From the NCBI RefSeq assembly GCF_028583725.1, contig NZ_CP110680.1:1612001-1676000 (forward strand): 64,000 nucleotides of DNA. Reading direction: 5' to 3'. Shown here piece by piece: positions 42,611-54,173 of this stretch. The DNA comes from Cellulomonas fimi. Lineage in GTDB: Bacteria > Actinomycetota > Actinomycetes > Actinomycetales > Cellulomonadaceae. The notes under the pieces are model-generated. The model did no database searches and was not told the origin of the DNA. It saw nothing but the letters and a program-made list of their open reading frames with translations. The position numbers and the translations under genes are program-made. Numbering within the stretch: position 1 is the stretch's first letter; each line of letters opens with the position of its first letter.

Positions 42611-43277
42611 CACCCGTGCCGGTGCGCCCCACGGTGGACGCGAGCACCACGAGCGCCGCCGCCGCGAGGACGTGCCACACGCCGTGCCCCTGCCACGGCG
42701 TCGACGGGTCGCACCACGGCAGGCCGGGACGGGCCGCCGTGCCCACGGCGGCGCCGACCACGAGGAGCGCGAGCGCGACCGCGACGGCTCGCCGCAGCGC
42801 CGGGCGCGCGCGGGCGCGCAGGACCGTGAGCACGACTGCCACCGCCGCGACCCCCACCTGCGCGAGGTCGCCCGCCCGCGGGGCGAGCACGACGACCGGG
42901 AGCAGCGCGACGGTCGGGAGCGCCCACCACCACCAGACGCGGGTGCGGCCGGCCAGGTCCGCCGCCGCGTCCGCGGCGAGGAACGCCAGGGTCGCGAGCA
43001 GCGGCAGGTCGTGCGCGACGTCCGACCACGCGGGGTCGGGCCCGTGCTCGACGAGCGAGCCGACGCCGGTCGCGGCCACGAGGCCCGCGAAGGTGCGCAC
43101 CCGACTCACGCCGGTACCGGCCGGGTCGGTGCCCCGGGCGACGAGCAGCACGACGACCGCCCCGACGACGAACGCGAGGCTCGTCAGCGCGGCGACGGGC
43201 TCCGTGACGGACCCGTCGGCCGCCTCGCACTGCACGTCGGCGGCGACGGAGCCGGTCCAGCGCACCACCGCGTCCAC
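42546..43277 (-). CDS. Polytopic membrane protein with HD / HxxxH residues (possible ceramidase-like fold)
   Basis: 243 residues with seven or so hydrophobic stretches and a basic, low-complexity tail. SLVEHGPDPAWSDVAHDLP and PWQGHGVWHVLAAAALVV place histidines and an aspartate at helix ends in a pattern reminiscent of the alkaline-ceramidase/PAQR (CREST) hydrolases. This is a pattern-level guess. Its 3' end overlaps the convergent ROK gene by 65 bases. Confidence 0.65.
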   Translation of the reverse strand: MDAVVRWTGSVAADVQCEAADGSVTEPVAALTSLAFVVGAVVVLLVARGTDPAGTGVSRVRTFAGLVAATGVGSLVEHGPDPAWSDVAHDLPLLATLAFLAADAAADLAGRTRVWWWWALPTVALLPVVVLAPRAGDLAQVGVAAVAVVLTVLRARARPALRRAVAVALALLVVGAAVGTAARPGLPWCDPSTPWQGHGVWHVLAAAALVVLASTVGRTGTGVSATSPARSRARARARGRARA

Positions 43278-43286
43278 CGGATCACC

Positions 43287-43814
43287 CTAGGCAGCGACCG
43301 TCACCCGGCGGGCGGTCGCCTCCGCGAGCCGGTCGGGCGTCTCGCCGACGTCGAGCACCACGCCCGCCTCGTCCGCGTCCAGCGGTTCGAGCGTCGCGAG
43401 CTGCGAGTCGAGCAGCGACGCGGGCATGAAGTGGTCGAGCCGTGCCGCGAGCCGCGCGGCGAGCACGTCACGGCTGCCGTCGAGGTGCACGAACGTGACG
43501 CCGGGGGCTCCGTCGCGCAGGACGTCCCGGTACCGGCGGCGCAGCGCCGAGCACGCGACGACCGCACCGGCCGGGGCCGCGGCGAGCTCGGCCGCCACCG
43601 CCCTCAGCCACGGCAGCCGGTCGGCGTCCGTCAAGGGCTCGCCGGCGGTCATCTTCGCGACGTTGGCCGGCGGGTGCAGGCCGTCCGCGTCGACGAACGC
43701 GACGTCGAGCCGTCGCGCGAGCAGCCACCCGACGGTCGACTTGCCCGAGCCCGAGACGCCCATGACGACGACCCGCGGGACGGCGCCGCTGCCCGGGAGC
43801 GCGATCCCGGTCAC
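43287..43814 (-). CDS. gntK: Gluconokinase
   Basis: 175 residues from GTG 43814, overlapping the manD stop. [22 protein letters not shown] is the P-loop, and [30 protein letters not shown] is the gluconokinase signature; [15 protein letters not shown] and [22 protein letters not shown] follow. It phosphorylates gluconate to 6-phosphogluconate, the substrate of the gnd gene further on in the cluster. Confidence 0.93.
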   Translation of the reverse strand: MTGIALPGSGAVPRVVVMGVSGSGKSTVGWLLARRLDVAFVDADGLHPPANVAKMTAGEPLTDADRLPWLRAVAAELAAAPAGAVVACSALRRRYRDVLRDGAPGVTFVHLDGSRDVLAARLAARLDHFMPASLLDSQLATLEPLDADEAGVVLDVGETPDRLAEATARRVTVAA

Positions 43815-45049
43815 CAGTCGTGCACCGTGCCGTCGGCGAGCCGGTTGTAGGGCAGGTACGCCGTCTCGTACGGGTACTTCCCGGCCTCGTCGACGTCGAG
43901 GTCGACGCCGAGCCCGGGCTGGTCGCCGGGGTGCAGCATCCCGTCGGCGAACGTGAACGACTGCTGGAACACCGCGTTCGTCCGGGCGCCGTGCTGCATG
44001 TACTCCTGGATACCGAAGTTGTGGATCGACAGCCCCAGGTGCATCGCGGCCGCCATGCCGACGGGGGACACGTCGGTCGGCCCGTGCATGCCGGACTTGA
44101 TCTGGTACTGCGCGGCGTGGTCGAGGACGCGACGCAGGTGCGAGATGCCGCCCGTGTGCGTCACGGCGGACCGGACGTAGTCGATGAGCTGCTCGCGGAT
44201 GATCTGCTGGTAGTCCCAGACGGTGTTGAAGATCTCGCCGATCGCGAGCGGCGTGGTCGAGTGCTGGCGGACCAGCCGCAGCGCCTCCTGGTTCTCGGCC
44301 GGCGTGCAGTCCTCGAGCCAGAACAGGTCGTACGGCTCGAGCGACTTCGCGAGCCTCGCGGCCTGGATCGGCGTCATGCGGTGGTGCCCGTCGTGCAGCA
44401 GGGGGACCTCGGGCCCGAACTCGTTGCGGACCGCCTCGAACACCGTCGGCACGTGCCGCAGGTACGAGCGCGTGTCCCAGTCCTCCTCGGTCGGGCGCGC
44501 GCCGCGCTGCGCGGGCTCGTGGTCGTAGCGGACGCCGGTGTTGGCCTCGAACGTCGCGTTCGACGCGATGCCGTAGATCGACTTCAGGCCCGGCACACCC
44601 GTCTGGACGCGGATCGCCTTGTAGCCCTGCTCCTGGTGCGCGCGGATCGAGTCGAACAGCTCGGGCAGGTCCTTGCCCGACGCGTGCCCGTACGCGAGCA
44701 GCCCGGTGCGCGACGCACCGCCGAGGAGCTGGTAGACGGGCATGCCGGCGGCCTTGCCCTTGATGTCCCACAGCGCCATGTCGACGGCCGCGATCGCGGC
44801 CATCGTGACGGGACCGCGCCGCCAGTACGCCGAGCGGTAGAGGAACTGCCACGTGTCCTCGATGCGGTGCGGGTCGCGCCCGATCAGCAGCGGCGCGACG
44901 TGCTCCTTCAGGTACGCGACGACGGCGAGCTCGCGCCCGTTGAGCGTCGCGTCCCCGAGGCCCGTGAGGCCCTCGTCGGTCGTGATCTTCAGCGTGACGA
45001 AGTTGCGGTCGGGGCTGGTGACGATGACGTCGGCGGCGACGATCTGCAT
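43811..45049 (-). CDS. manD: Enolase-superfamily mannonate dehydratase (ManD/RspA group)
   Basis: 412 residues. [21 protein letters not shown] and [25 protein letters not shown] are ManD N-terminal and barrel blocks; [21 protein letters not shown] and [18 protein letters not shown] metal-binding positions follow (here [18 protein letters not shown]); [19 protein letters not shown] is the catalytic C-terminal block. It dehydrates D-mannonate to 2-keto-3-deoxygluconate. Some members of the group instead act on gluconate or have very low activity; the uxuB-like and uxaC neighbours favour mannonate. Confidence 0.9.
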   Translation of the reverse strand: MQIVAADVIVTSPDRNFVTLKITTDEGLTGLGDATLNGRELAVVAYLKEHVAPLLIGRDPHRIEDTWQFLYRSAYWRRGPVTMAAIAAVDMALWDIKGKAAGMPVYQLLGGASRTGLLAYGHASGKDLPELFDSIRAHQEQGYKAIRVQTGVPGLKSIYGIASNATFEANTGVRYDHEPAQRGARPTEEDWDTRSYLRHVPTVFEAVRNEFGPEVPLLHDGHHRMTPIQAARLAKSLEPYDLFWLEDCTPAENQEALRLVRQHSTTPLAIGEIFNTVWDYQQIIREQLIDYVRSAVTHTGGISHLRRVLDHAAQYQIKSGMHGPTDVSPVGMAAAMHLGLSIHNFGIQEYMQHGARTNAVFQQSFTFADGMLHPGDQPGLGVDLDVDEAGKYPYETAYLPYNRLADGTVHDW

Positions 45050-45087
45050 GGTGTCCTCCTGGGACGGGGTGGTCGGGCTGCGGTGGG

Positions 45088-46500
45088 TCAGCGGACGGCG
45101 TCGAGGACGCCGGTGTCGACGGACGCGGTGACGGCGGCGACGAGCGCGTCGTCGTCGGCGAGGTCGGGTGCGAGCGACGCCACGGTCTGCGCGACGACGT
45201 CGCGGGGCGCGGTGCCGAGCAGCCGGCCGACGAGGTAGCCGTCGGCGGGGTCGGCGCCGGTGTGCGCGGTGAGCAGCAGGTGGCGCAGCCAGTCGGCGAC
45301 GACCTGCGCGCCGGCCGTGCCGACGGGCAGTCCCGCGTCGCGTCGGGCGCGCGCCACGGCGAGCACCCGCACGGGGATCTTCTGCGCGCCGTCGAGCGCG
45401 ACCTGGTCGAGCCGGTGCTCGATGCGGGCGTTGCCGAACCGCGCGCGCAGCGCGGCGAGCGCCGCGTCGACCTCGTCGTCAGGCAGCCCGAGCACGGCGC
45501 GCGCCTCGTCCCACAGCGCCTCGAGCGCGGGCCGCAGCTCGGCGTCGGCGAACGCCTGCGCGACCGTGGCGTGGCCGCGGCGCAGGCCGCCGTACGCGAG
45601 CAGCGAGTGACCCGCGTTGAGCAGCCACAGCTTGCGACGCTCGTACGGCGCGACGTCGGGCACGAACCGGGCGCCGGCGTGCTCCCACGCGGGGCGGCCC
45701 GCGGGGAAGTCGCCCTGGAGCACCCACTCGCGGAACGGCTCGGTGACGACGGGGGAGCGGTCGACGCGTCCCGTGAGCGTGCGGGCGGTGCGCCGGTCCT
45801 GGTCGGTCGTGGCCGGCGTGATGCGGTCGACCATGCTCGACACGAACGACACGTGCTCACGCACCCAGGCGGCGAGGCCGGGGTCGACGGCGTCGGCCAG
45901 GTCCAGCACGACCCGGCGCAGCACGGCCCCGTTGTGGGGCAGGTTGTCGAGGCTGACGACGGCGATCGGTCCCGCGGCCGCGGCGCGTCGGGCGCGCAGC
46001 CCGTCGAGCACCTTGCCGGGCGCGGTGGTGGCGGAGGTGCCCGGGCCGCCACGACCCGCGACGAGCCGGCGCAGCAGGCGGGTGTCGGCGGCGACGGCGG
46101 GGTCCTGGACGTCGAGCGCGCCGCTCGTGTCGCGCCGGTAGCCGGCCTCGGTCACCGTGAGCGTGAGGACGCCGACCTCGGGCCGCGACAGCAGCGCGCG
46201 CCAGCGGGCGCCACGGGTGCCGTCGTGCGCCTCGACGAGCGACTCGACCTGCTCGGCGGTGTCACCGTCGGGTCCGCGCGTCACGAGCGTGTAGAGGCAC
46301 CGCTGCGACGCGAGCGCCTCGGCGACCCGCGGCGAACGGCCCGTGAACCCGGCGACCCCCCAGCGCTCGCCGGGCGGCACGGACGCGTTCGCCTGCTCGG
46401 TGAACCACAGCAGGTGGCCCCGCGCGAACGCGCCGAGGCCGAGGTGGACCACGCGCACGGGTGGTGCGGGGTGGTGGCGCGACCAGGTGGGCGTCTGCAC
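45088..46500 (-). CDS. Mannitol dehydrogenase family oxidoreductase (fructuronate reductase-like)
   Basis: About 470 residues from GTG 46500. [21 protein letters not shown] is the NAD-binding motif; [34 protein letters not shown] and [16 protein letters not shown] (catalytic Lys and His region) are long-chain mannitol-dehydrogenase hallmarks. Placed with manD and uxaC, it should reduce D-fructuronate to D-mannonate (UxuB role). It is first of the minus-strand genes; an operator copy lies 83 bases upstream. Confidence 0.88.
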   Translation of the reverse strand: MQTPTWSRHHPAPPVRVVHLGLGAFARGHLLWFTEQANASVPPGERWGVAGFTGRSPRVAEALASQRCLYTLVTRGPDGDTAEQVESLVEAHDGTRGARWRALLSRPEVGVLTLTVTEAGYRRDTSGALDVQDPAVAADTRLLRRLVAGRGGPGTSATTAPGKVLDGLRARRAAAAGPIAVVSLDNLPHNGAVLRRVVLDLADAVDPGLAAWVREHVSFVSSMVDRITPATTDQDRRTARTLTGRVDRSPVVTEPFREWVLQGDFPAGRPAWEHAGARFVPDVAPYERRKLWLLNAGHSLLAYGGLRRGHATVAQAFADAELRPALEALWDEARAVLGLPDDEVDAALAALRARFGNARIEHRLDQVALDGAQKIPVRVLAVARARRDAGLPVGTAGAQVVADWLRHLLLTAHTGADPADGYLVGRLLGTAPRDVVAQTVASLAPDLADDDALVAAVTASVDTGVLDAVR

Positions 46501-46582
46501 GGTGCGACCCTCTCGACGGGGCGAGACCCGGTCGGTCCCGCCTGCCCCTCGATTGAGCGCCACGGCGCAGCGTCATGGCAAT

Positions 46583-46600
46583 CGGTTGCCACGAGTTGTC
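46583..46600. promoter_or_regulatory. LacI operator copy upstream of the fructuronate reductase gene
   Basis: CGGTTGCCACGAGTTGTC is identical to the reverse complement of 47674-47691 on the other side of the LacI gene. With flanking bases the site shows GGCAAtcgGTTGCC symmetry, typical of LacI-family operators. Confidence 0.75.
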
Positions 46601-46620
46601 CCCGGGCCGAGCAGGACGCG

Positions 46621-47652
46621 TCAGTGCGCGCGGCGACGACGAGGGGCGGGCGCGGTCGACTCGCGCTCGACGAGCGCGGCCGGCAGCCGCGCAGGGCGGA
46701 CGTCGCGGGGTGTCCGGGACCCGGCCTCCTGCAGCAGCGTGCGGACCGCGTAGTTGCCGAGCGCGGCCAGCGGTGCCGCGACCGTCGTGAGCGCGGGCGA
46801 GCACAGGTCCGCCCCGAAGATGTCGTCGAAACCGACGACGCTCACGTCGCGCGGCACGCGCACGCCCTGCTGCTGGAGGCGCCGCATGAGCCCGATCGCG
46901 ACGAGGTCGTTGTAGGCGACGACGGCCGTCGTGCCGCTCGCGACCACGGCCTCGGCCGCGTCCGCGCCGCCCTCGAGCGTCGGCGCGACGGGTCCGACGC
47001 GCTGCGCGCGCAGCTCGAGCTCGTGCGCGGCCTCCCGCAGCGCCTGCCACCGCACGCCGTCGGCCCACGACGCCTCGGGTCCGGCCACGTAGACGATCGT
47101 GCGGTGGCCGAGCGCGCCGAGGTGCTCGACGGCCCGACGCATGCCTCGCGCGTTGTCGGTCACCACGCTCGGGATCCCGGTGAGCACGCGGTTGAGCACG
47201 ACGGTCGGCCGCTGGCGGGCGATCACGCGGATCGCCGAGTCCGACATGCGCGACGTACCGAGCACCAGGCCCTCGACGAAGGGCACGGACCGCTCGATCG
47301 CCTGGCGCTCGACGACCGCGTCCTCGTGCACGTCCGCGACGAGCAGCGTGTAGCCGCGCTCCGCGGTCGCCTGCTCCGCGCCGCGGATGATCTGGAAGTA
47401 GAACGGGTTGGTCACGTCCGACACGATCAGCGCGATCATCGACGTCTTGCCCGTCGGCAGCGCCCTGGCCAGGGGGTTCGCGCGGTAGCCGAGCCGCTCC
47501 GCGGCCTCGTGGATGCGCGCCGCCGTCTCGGCGTTGACGCGGCCCGGGCGGGAGAACGCGCGCGACACCGTCGACGGTGCGACGCCGACCTCGGCGGCGA
47601 CGTCGTAGATCGTCGGCGGGTTCCGGGCGGTCCCGGGCGGCTCCTCGCCCAT
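46621..47652 (-). CDS. LacI-family transcriptional regulator of hexuronate genes
   Basis: 343 residues. TIYDVAAEVGVAPSTVSRAFSRPGRVNAETAARI is the LacI helix-turn-helix, followed by the hinge helix ANPLARALPTGKT and a periplasmic-binding-protein-like sensor (NPFYFQIIRGAEQATAERGY, VVGFDDIFGADLCSPALTTV). Start at ATG 47652; the frame upstream is not supported. Operator copies lie on both sides (46583 and 47674), so it probably controls uxuB-manD-gntK, itself and uidA onward. Confidence 0.92.
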   Translation of the reverse strand: MGEEPPGTARNPPTIYDVAAEVGVAPSTVSRAFSRPGRVNAETAARIHEAAERLGYRANPLARALPTGKTSMIALIVSDVTNPFYFQIIRGAEQATAERGYTLLVADVHEDAVVERQAIERSVPFVEGLVLGTSRMSDSAIRVIARQRPTVVLNRVLTGIPSVVTDNARGMRRAVEHLGALGHRTIVYVAGPEASWADGVRWQALREAAHELELRAQRVGPVAPTLEGGADAAEAVVASGTTAVVAYNDLVAIGLMRRLQQQGVRVPRDVSVVGFDDIFGADLCSPALTTVAAPLAALGNYAVRTLLQEAGSRTPRDVRPARLPAALVERESTAPAPRRRRAH

Positions 47653-47666
47653 GCCCGCGACGCTAG

Positions 47667-49562
<1,896 letters not shown>

Positions 49563-49674
49563 CCGCGACGCGGCGCCGCCCCACCGCGGCGCCGCGTCCA
49601 GCGCCCGTGAACCCGAGCCACCCGACCGCCCCACGACCCCGCCGCGCACCGCGGCCCCGACCCGAGGACAGGCC

Positions 49675-51138
49675 ATGACCAGCAGCGCCGCTGTCTCGCA
49701 GCCCGCACCGACCGCACCCGCGGTCCCGTCCACCACCCCGAGCAGCCCTGCCGGCTCCGCGACGTCCGGGAAGCTGCGGCTGTCGCAGCTCCTCGGGTAC
49801 GCGTCCGGCGACGCCGCGAACAACCTCGCGTTCTCGATGACGTCGATGTTCCTGCTGCTCTACTACACCGACGTCGTCGGGATCAGCCCCGCCGCGGCGG
49901 GCACGCTGTTCCTCGTCGTGCGCGCCTGGGACGCGTTCGCCGACATCTACGCCGGGCGTGTCGTCGACCGGACCATGACGCGGTGGGGCAAGTTCCGGCC
50001 GTTCTTCCTGTTCGGCTCGCTGCCCCTGCTGCTGCTGAGCGTCGCGACGTTCACCGTCCCCGGCGGGCTCGGCGGGACGGGCAAGCTCGTCTACGCGTAC
50101 ATCACCTACGCGCTGCTCGGCCTCGCGTACAGCCTCGTCAACATCCCCTACGGCTCGCTTGCGTCGGCGATGACGCAGGTGCCGACCGAGCGCGCCAAGC
50201 TCGCGAGCTTCCGCATGGTCGGGACCGCCGCGACGATCATCATGCTGTCGTTCGTCGTCGCGCCGCAGATCCGCTCGTCGGAGAACCTGCAGCAGTCGCT
50301 GACCCTGACGACCCTGCTGTTCGTCGTCATCGGCTTCGGGCTCTACATGATCCTGTTCCGCACCTCGCGCGAGAACGTGGTCCGCGACGTCGCGAAGGTC
50401 AGCCTCGGCCAGAGCCTGCGCACGCTGCGCGGCAACCGCCCGCTGCTCATGCTGTGCGTGAGCGCGCTGTCGTTCCTCACCGGCATGTTCGCGCTGCAGA
50501 CCGTGCAGGCGTACTACGCCCGCGACGTCCTCGGCGACGCCAACCTGTTCATCGTCCTCACGGTCGTGAGCACGCTCGCGATGTTCGTCGTCGCGCCGGT
50601 CATCCCGCGGATCGTCGGCTGGGTCGGCAAGAAGAAGGCGTACATCGCGTCCGGCCTGGTCGCGGTGGTCGCGGCCATCGGCATCGCGCTCACGCCGCCG
50701 TCGCTCGTCTGGCTGGCCGTGGTGTTCTTCGGCCTCTACGGGGTCGGCCTGGCCGCCGTGAACACGCTCATGTGGGCGCTCGAGGCCGACACCGTGGAGT
50801 ACGGCGAGTGGCGGTCGGGCGTCCGGACCGAGGGCACGACGTACGCGGTGTTCTCGTTCACCCGCAAGCTCGGCCAGGCGCTCGGCGGTGCCGCCGCGGC
50901 GTACGGCCTCGGCATGGTCGGCTACCTCGCCGGCGCCGAGCAGCAGTCCGCGGGGGCCGTCGACGGCATCCGCGCCATCGCGGGCTTCGTGCCCGCGGTG
51001 TTCATCGGGATCGGCGTCCTCATCATGGTCGCCTACCCGCTGACCGAGAAGACCTTCGCCTCGATGGTGGGTGACGTCGCGGCCCGCCGCGCCGCGCGCA
51101 CCGCCGAGGCCGAGCAGACCCCCGCGCAGGAGGCGTGA
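49675..51138 (+). CDS. Glycoside-pentoside-hexuronide (GPH) family symporter, probable glucuronide carrier
   Basis: 487 residues with twelve predicted helices. LRLSQLLGYASGDAANNLAFSMTSMFLLLYYTDVVGIS, DRTMTRWGKFRPFFLFGSLPLL (loop 2-3) and YGEWRSGVRTEGTTYAVFSFTRKLGQALGG are the GPH (MelB/UidB) signatures. Start placed at ATG 49675 behind GAGGACAGG; an in-frame GTG at 49555 overlaps the uidA stop but adds a Pro-rich head. Function follows from pairing with uidA. Confidence 0.92.
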   Translation: MTSSAAVSQPAPTAPAVPSTTPSSPAGSATSGKLRLSQLLGYASGDAANNLAFSMTSMFLLLYYTDVVGISPAAAGTLFLVVRAWDAFADIYAGRVVDRTMTRWGKFRPFFLFGSLPLLLLSVATFTVPGGLGGTGKLVYAYITYALLGLAYSLVNIPYGSLASAMTQVPTERAKLASFRMVGTAATIIMLSFVVAPQIRSSENLQQSLTLTTLLFVVIGFGLYMILFRTSRENVVRDVAKVSLGQSLRTLRGNRPLLMLCVSALSFLTGMFALQTVQAYYARDVLGDANLFIVLTVVSTLAMFVVAPVIPRIVGWVGKKKAYIASGLVAVVAAIGIALTPPSLVWLAVVFFGLYGVGLAAVNTLMWALEADTVEYGEWRSGVRTEGTTYAVFSFTRKLGQALGGAAAAYGLGMVGYLAGAEQQSAGAVDGIRAIAGFVPAVFIGIGVLIMVAYPLTEKTFASMVGDVAARRAARTAEAEQTPAQEA

Positions 51139-51140
51139 GC

Positions 51141-52601
51141 ATGACGACGGAGCAGACCCCGGGCACGACGGGGACGGCGGAGATCGGCGTGACCGGTCTG
51201 GCGGTGATGGGCCGCAATCTGGCTCGGAATTTCGCCCGGAACGGGTTCACCGTCGCGATCCACAACCGGTCGTTCGCGAAGACGCAGTCGTTGCTGGCCG
51301 ATCACGGGGACGAGGGCGCGTTCGTCGCGTCGGAGAGCACGGCGGAGTTCGTGGCGTCGTTGGCGCGGCCGCGCAAGATCGTGGTGATGGTCAAGGCCGG
51401 TGCGGCCACGGATGCGGTGATCGATGAGCTGGTGCCGTTGCTGGACGAGGGCGACATCGTGGTCGACGCCGGGAACGCGCACTTCCCGGACACGATCCGC
51501 CGTGAGCGTGCGCTGCGGGAGAAGGGTCTGCACTTCGTCGGGTCGGGTGTTTCCGGTGGTGAGGAGGGTGCGCTGCTGGGGCCGTCGATCATGCCGGGCG
51601 GGACCGCCGAGTCGTATGAGTGGTTGGGTCCGATCCTGGAGAAGATCTCGGCGAAGGTCGACGGGGTGCCGTGCTGCACGTATGTGGGTCCCGATGGTGC
51701 GGGGCACTTCGTGAAGATGGTGCACAACGGCATCGAGTACGCCGACATGCAGCTGATCGCCGAGGCGTACGACCTGCTCAAGCAGGGCCTGGGTGCGTCG
51801 GCGGCGGAGATCGGGGGCATCTTCGCGGAGTGGAACACCGGGGACTTGGAGTCGTTCCTGATCGAGATCACCGCCGAGGTGCTGCAGCACGTGGACGCCG
51901 CCACCGGGTCGGCGTTCGTGGACGTGGTGCTGGACCAGGCCGAGCAGAAGGGCACCGGCCGCTGGACCGTGCAGAACGCCCTGGACCTGGGGGTGCCGAT
52001 CACCGGGATCGCGGAGGCCACGTTCGCCCGGGCGCTGTCGGGGTCGGTCCCGCAGCGCACCGCCGCGGTGGGCACGCTGCCCGCGCACACGACCCCGTGG
52101 GCCGTGCAGGACCGGGAGGCGTTCATCGAGGACGTGCGCCTGGCCCTGTACGCCTCGAAGGTCGTCGCCTACTCCCAGGGGTTCGACCAGATCGCCGCGG
52201 CCTCCGCGCAGTTCGGGTGGGACATCGACCGGGGGGCGATGGCGCGGATCTGGCGTGGTGGGTGCATCATCCGGGCGCGGTTCCTGAACCGGATCACCGA
52301 GGCCTACGAGCGCGACCGGGACCTGCCGCTGCTGCTGGCCGACGAGTACTTCACCGGCGCCGTGGCCAACGGCGTGCAGGCCTGGCGGCGCGTGGTGTCC
52401 GGCGCGGCGCTGCACGGGGTGCCGACCCCGGCGTTCTCCTCCTCGCTGGCCTATTACGACGGGGTCCGCGCCGAGCGGCTGCCCGCGGCGCTGATCCAGG
52501 CCCAGCGCGACTTCTTCGGCGCCCACACCTACCGCCGCACCGACAAGGACGGCACCTTCCACACCACCTGGTCGGGCGGTCGCACCGAGGAGGTGGCCTG
52601 A
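51141..52601 (+). CDS. gnd: 6-phosphogluconate dehydrogenase (decarboxylating)
   Basis: 486 residues from ATG 51141, with AGGAGG seven bases before (inside the end of the symporter gene). IGVTGLAVMGRNLARNFARNGF binds NADP; VDAGNAHFPDTIRRE, GVSGGEEGALLGPSIMPGG and FVKMVHNGIEYADMQLIAEAYDLL hold the substrate and catalytic residues. It makes ribulose-5-phosphate. The gene prefers CTG/GTG codons where its neighbours mostly use CTC/GTC, at least in the first two thirds. Confidence 0.96.
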   Translation: MTTEQTPGTTGTAEIGVTGLAVMGRNLARNFARNGFTVAIHNRSFAKTQSLLADHGDEGAFVASESTAEFVASLARPRKIVVMVKAGAATDAVIDELVPLLDEGDIVVDAGNAHFPDTIRRERALREKGLHFVGSGVSGGEEGALLGPSIMPGGTAESYEWLGPILEKISAKVDGVPCCTYVGPDGAGHFVKMVHNGIEYADMQLIAEAYDLLKQGLGASAAEIGGIFAEWNTGDLESFLIEITAEVLQHVDAATGSAFVDVVLDQAEQKGTGRWTVQNALDLGVPITGIAEATFARALSGSVPQRTAAVGTLPAHTTPWAVQDREAFIEDVRLALYASKVVAYSQGFDQIAAASAQFGWDIDRGAMARIWRGGCIIRARFLNRITEAYERDRDLPLLLADEYFTGAVANGVQAWRRVVSGAALHGVPTPAFSSSLAYYDGVRAERLPAALIQAQRDFFGAHTYRRTDKDGTFHTTWSGGRTEEVA

Positions 52602-54023
52602 GTGACGACCACGGCCACCGTCGCCGACGACCGCCTGTTGCCCGCCGACCCGGGCGTCCGCGCGCTCGCCCGCGAGCTGTACGCGCTCGTCCGCGACCTG
52701 CCGATCCTGTCCCCGCACGGGCACGTCCCGGCCGGCCTGCTGCTCGACGACCAGCCGTTCGCCGACCCGACGTCGCTGCTGATCACGCCCGACCACTACG
52801 TGACGCGGCTGCTGCACGCGTCGGGCGTCCCGCTCGACGAGCTCGGCGTCGGGCGCGGGCCGCTCGACGAGCGTGCCGCCCGCGCCGCGTGGCGCGCGTT
52901 CTGCACGCGGTGGCACGTCTTCCGCGGCACGTCGGTCCGGTACTGGTTCGACTCGACGCTGCGCGACGTGTTCGGGACCGACGTGCGCCCGTCCGCCGAC
53001 ACCGCCGACGCGCTGTACGACCTGCTCGCCGACCGCCTGCGGCAGCCCGAGTACCGGCCGCGCGCGCTGTTCGACCGGTTCCGCATCGACGTCCTCGCGA
53101 CGACGGACGACCCGGTCGACGACCTCGCGGCGCACGCTGCGCTGCGCGACGACCCGACGTTCGGCGGGCGCGTGCTGCCGACGTTCCGGCCGGACCGCTA
53201 CCTGGAGGCCGCCGACCCCGGCTGGCGCGACGCGGTCGCGGCGCTGGGCGTCGCCGCCGGGACGGACACGTCGACGTACCGCGGCTGGGTCGCCGCGATG
53301 GAGGACCGTCGCGCGCACTTCCGCCGGCACGGCGCCGTCTCCGCCGACCACAGCCACGAGGACGTCGGCACCGAGCCGCTCGACCCCGCGGACGCCGAGC
53401 GCCTGTACGCGCGCGGGCTCCTCGGCGCGATCACCACGGACGAGGCCGCCGCGCTGCGCCGCCACATGCTCCTGGAGATGGCGCGCATGTCGACCGAGGA
53501 CGGCCTCACCATGACGCTCCACCCGGGCGTCCGGCGCGGGCACCACCGCCCGACGCTCGGCCGCTACGGGCCCGACACGGGCCACGACATCCCGCTGGCA
53601 GGCTCGTTCACCGACCCGCTGCGCCCGCTGCTGGAGCGGTACGGCACGCACCCGAACCTGCGGCTCGTGCTGTTCACGCTCGACGAGTCGGTGTTCTCGC
53701 GCGAGCTCGCACCGCTCGCGGGCTTCTACCCGTCGGTCTACGTCGGGGCACCGTGGTGGTTCCTCGACGCGCCGTCGTCGATCCTGCGCTGGCGCGAGGC
53801 GGTCACCGAGATCGCGGGCCTGAGCCGGACCAGCGGGTTCATCGACGACACGCGCGCGCTGCTGTCGATCCCGGCGCGGCACGACATGGCCCGCCGCCTC
53901 GACGCGTCGTTCCTCGCGGGGCTCGTCGCGGGCCACCGGCTCGACGAGGACGAGGCGGCCGACGCCGTCGTCGACCTCGTCGTGGGGCGCCCGACGGAGG
54001 TCTTCGGCCTCGGGCCCCGCTGA
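52602..54023 (+). CDS. uxaC: Uronate (glucuronate) isomerase
   Basis: 473 residues starting at a GTG directly after the gnd stop. LPILSPHGHVPAGLLLDDQPFADPTSLLITPDHYVTRLLHASGV contains the HxH metal site; RFRIDVLATTDDPVDDL and GLTMTLHPGVRRGHH follow. It converts D-glucuronate to D-fructuronate, the step between uidA and the fructuronate reductase. Ends in a strong terminator. Confidence 0.95.
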   Translation: MTTTATVADDRLLPADPGVRALARELYALVRDLPILSPHGHVPAGLLLDDQPFADPTSLLITPDHYVTRLLHASGVPLDELGVGRGPLDERAARAAWRAFCTRWHVFRGTSVRYWFDSTLRDVFGTDVRPSADTADALYDLLADRLRQPEYRPRALFDRFRIDVLATTDDPVDDLAAHAALRDDPTFGGRVLPTFRPDRYLEAADPGWRDAVAALGVAAGTDTSTYRGWVAAMEDRRAHFRRHGAVSADHSHEDVGTEPLDPADAERLYARGLLGAITTDEAAALRRHMLLEMARMSTEDGLTMTLHPGVRRGHHRPTLGRYGPDTGHDIPLAGSFTDPLRPLLERYGTHPNLRLVLFTLDESVFSRELAPLAGFYPSVYVGAPWWFLDAPSSILRWREAVTEIAGLSRTSGFIDDTRALLSIPARHDMARRLDASFLAGLVAGHRLDEDEAADAVVDLVVGRPTEVFGLGPR

Positions 54024-54026
54024 GCC

Positions 54027-54066
54027 GTCGACCGGGGCGCGTCCCGTGCCGCGCGCCCCGGTCGAC
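54027..54066 (+). terminator. Terminator of the uid-gnd-uxaC operon
   Basis: A perfect 15-bp stem (54027-54041 with 54052-54066) with a 10-base loop begins 3 bases after the uxaC stop. Confidence 0.85.
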
Positions 54067-54095
54067 GACCTTCGCGAAGAAAGTTGCGTCCGCAT

Positions 54096-54123
54096 GCATC
54101 CGAACGTGTCCTGACGACGGAAG
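54096..54123 (+). promoter_or_regulatory. SigK-type ECF promoter of the DUF4397-sortase-sigma operon
   Basis: GCATCC (54096-54101) and CGGAAG (54118-54123) are 16 bp apart. The identical pair with identical spacing lies upstream of the fasciclin gene. The mycobacterial SigK consensus has a CATCC-type -35, which fits. Confidence 0.7.
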
Positions 54124-54173
54124 AGAGGTCGAGAGTCCCGCCACCGGGCGGGCCGCACGGAAGGACGACCACG

